Below, piece after piece: positions 62,377 through 64,000 of a DNA stretch of 64,000 bases. The number at the start of each line of letters is the position of its first letter. Position 1 is the first letter of the stretch. This stretch comes from Spirochaeta thermophila DSM 6192 (GTDB lineage: Bacteria; Spirochaetota; Spirochaetia; Winmispirales; Winmispiraceae): the NCBI RefSeq assembly GCF_000147075.1, contig NC_014484.1:1-64000 (forward strand). Reading direction: 5' to 3'. A program made the position numbers and the translations under genes. The notes under the pieces are model-generated. The model was not told the origin of the DNA and ran no database searches. It saw only the letters and a program-made list of their open reading frames with translations.

Positions 62377-64000
62377 ATGAGAAGAACCAACGATACCCTT
62401 AGGGTGCGGTTGTTGGTGTGGTGGGGTGTGGGGTGTGTGTAGTGCTTATGGGGTGTGTGGGGTGGGGGTGAGGGGGAGGAGGGGGTGTTGGGTGAGGGGG
62501 TGGTGGGGCCTGGGGGAGGGGTGGTGGTGGGGTGGGGTGGAGTTGAGGTGCGGGTACCGGAGGGGGCGGTACGGGGTGAGGTGGAAGTGAGGATCGAGCC
62601 GTTGTGGGAGGTGGAGGAGGTGGGTGAGTGGCGGGAGAACGTGACGGGTGGGGCGGCGGGGTATCGGTTTTATCCTGATGGGATTGTATTTGAGGAGCCT
62701 GTTGAGGTGGTGATACCGGTGGAGGAGGGGGTGGGGGGGGGAGGTACGGGTGTACTACTACGATGAGTGGCGTGGGCGGTGGCGGCTTGTGGGTAAGGGG
62801 GAGGCGGAAGGGGGGCGGGTGGTGGTGGAGACGAGGCACTTTACGGACATGGTGGCGGCGGTATTGAAGGTACCGGAGGGGGTGGAGCCGCTTGAAGTGG
62901 ACATCAATGCGGTGAAGGGGGTGGGGGTAGGGGAGGTGGAAGGAGGGGTGGTGGAGGTGGGGGTAGGGGGAGTGGGTGGGATGGGGTGGGAGGGGGTGAG
63001 GGTACCGTTGTGGGTGCCGGAGGGGCGGAGGGGGATGAGGCCCGAGCTTGAGGTGAGGTATGTGGGGAAGGGGTGGGGGAATGTGGGGGAGGGGTGGTGG
63101 TTGAAGGTGGGGGAGGTGAAGCGGAGTGACCGGTGGGGGGTACCGAGGTATGAGGGGGGTGATCGGATAGAGCTAGAGGGGGAGGAGCTTGTGGAGGTAG
63201 GGGGAGGTGAGTGGCGGAGGAGGCGGGAGGGGGGAGGGTATGAGGAGGTGGAGTATTATGATCAAAGAGACGAGTGGGAGGTGAGGCGGAAGGACGGGGT
63301 GGTGGTGAGGTATGGGGGGAATGGGGGGAAGGTGGAGGGTGGAGGGGGGACGTACATCTGGTACAAGAGCAAGGAAGAGGACGCGTATGGGAACCGGGTG
63401 GAGTGGCTGTATGAGCGGGACGAGTGGGGAGGGGTGTATCTTGCTGAGGTGAGGTATGTGGGGTGGGGGGCTGAGGAGGGGGCGTATCGGGTGGAGGTGG
63501 AGTGGGAGGGGCGTGGGGATGTACGGGTGGACGGGCGGGGAGGGAAGGGGGTGAAGTGGGCGAAGCGGCTTAAGGAAGTGGTGGTTGAGGTGGAGGGTGA
63601 GGAGGTGGTGAGGTATTGGTGCGAGTATGAGGAGAACGTATTTGGGGCGAGTGAGCTTAAGGCGGTGGTGGTGGGGAGGGGTGGAGAGGAGTGGTACCGG
63701 TACGAGATGGGGTATGAAGGGCTTACGGACGTGGATGGGGACGGGGCGTATGAGGGGTTTGTGGAGGAGGAGTGGGGAGGGGTGGGGGAGGGTGTAGGGG
63801 GGAGGGTGACCGAGCGGTGGAGTTGGGGGATGGGGATGGACCTGACGGTAGAGGCGGTGTTGTATGGGCTTAAGTGGAAGCCCTTGTGGGAGATAGAGCG
63901 GACTCCGGTGGCGAGTGTGGGGGCGAGCATGGGGTTTAGTGTGGGAGGGGGGTGGGTGGAGCAGGCGGTAGTGGACATTAATGGGGACGGGAAGGTGGAC
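62377..64000 (+). CDS. N-terminal part of very large SpvB/Tc-toxin/Rhs-like lipoprotein, frame-disrupted, runs off the window
   Basis: AAGGAGG (62364-62370) precedes ATG 62377 (MRRTNDTLRVRLL). A lipobox V-V-L-M-G-C (62439-62456) lies in a second frame, an all-beta domain (VEVRVPEGAVRGEVEVRIEP ... GYRFYPDGIVF) in the first frame, and everything from about 62741 to the window end in a third frame, open for about 420 codons. That part has SpvB/TcaC features: VPRYEGGDRIEL, WEVRRKDGVVVRYGG, EDAYGNRVEWLYERDEW, GLTDVDGDG and, at the edge, GFSVGGGW...VVDINGDGKVD, an FG-GAP repeat. Three frame changes are needed (62403-62440, 62457-62471, and the nine-G run 62733-62741). It may be a pseudogene, phase-variable, or misread in homopolymers. 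A gene caller could start it only at GTG 62750. Confidence 0.7.
62733..62741 (+). repeat. nine-G homopolymer at a reading-frame change
   Basis: A run of nine G residues. Upstream of it the coding frame ends at a TGA (62764-62766), downstream the SpvB-like frame is open. Eight G residues would join the two frames exactly, giving V-G-G-E-V-R-V-Y-Y-Y. This is the classic form of a slipped-strand phase-variation tract, but also the classic sequencing error. Confidence 0.6.

Noticed and set aside
63262..63978. Minus-strand open frame of Ser/Thr/Pro-rich codons
   Set aside because: Shadow of the SpvB-like frame; C-rich complement of a G-rich strand rarely contains stops.
1..64000. tRNA, rRNA, CRISPR, prophage
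   Set aside because: No cloverleaf-like, rRNA-like or regularly spaced repeat sequence noticed in the gaps, and no phage genes.

Overview
The window reads as the replication-origin end of the chromosome of a moderately GC-rich, thermophilic spirochaete. My best guess is Spirochaeta (Winmispira) thermophila or a close relative; this rests on recognising the protein families and gene order, not on a database search. Supporting signs are the dnaA-dnaN-recF start, the rpmH-rnpA-yidD-yidC-khpB block, an archaeal/eukaryotic-type ProS, a MurA with Asp in place of the catalytic Cys, a FapA/MinD-like pair, and DUF2259 and DUF4954 genes. Genes are packed tightly: no stretch over 300 bases lacks a gene, and the longest gaps are the dnaA-dnaN intergenic region (192 bp, probable oriC) and 28949-29111 (163 bp). 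I see no rRNA, tRNA or CRISPR.

0-13 kb: dnaA, probable oriC, dnaN, recF and a DciA-like DUF721 gene whose last codons are interrupted by a complete IS256-type element with an 8-bp target duplication. Then rpmH/rnpA (overlapping), yidD, yidC and khpB, followed by gcvH, UDP-glucose dehydrogenase, ahcY and metK. 13-35 kb: envelope and signalling genes (YdcF-like, outer-membrane barrel, response regulator-PAS, diguanylate cyclase, HD-GYP), lysA, a BFN nuclease, a cytosolic GH13 enzyme, nadE, two symporters, proS, pfk, a PlsC homologue, a flavodoxin and a GT4 glycosyltransferase. 35-57 kb: lgt, an unusually large FapA with a MinD-like ATPase, a CtpA protease, YjbQ, a WecG-type transferase, a truncated sigma-54-type AAA+ protein, an operon of STAS/zinc-ribbon, PspA, winged-helix and two large membrane proteins, a UDP-sugar epimerase, murA, lysC and thrC. 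57-64 kb: an HD-domain protein and a DUF4954 protein on the minus strand, then a strikingly G-rich, C-poor plus-strand segment with one small unknown gene, two lipoprotein genes and the start of a very large SpvB/Tc-toxin/Rhs-like gene that runs off the right edge.

How the genes work together: the origin block covers replication initiation, ribosome protein L34, RNase P and membrane-protein insertion. lysC, thrC and lysA belong to aspartate-family amino acid synthesis; ahcY and metK run the S-adenosylmethionine cycle; ugd and the 51.3-kb epimerase together could make UDP-glucuronate and UDP-galacturonate for surface glycans. Cyclic-di-GMP synthesis (GGDEF) and breakdown (HD-GYP) are both present.

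The region most worth a second look is 60.3-64 kb. It combines a toxin-complex-like shell protein that appears to carry a lipoprotein signal, three frame interruptions in its first 400 bases at or near G-runs, two adjacent lipoproteins and extreme strand composition. Other notable points are an 11-bp hairpin that can hide the transposase ribosome-binding site, the MurA Cys-to-Asp change, and several genes whose promoter sits so close to the start codon that their transcripts should be leaderless. All functions are inferred from sequence.
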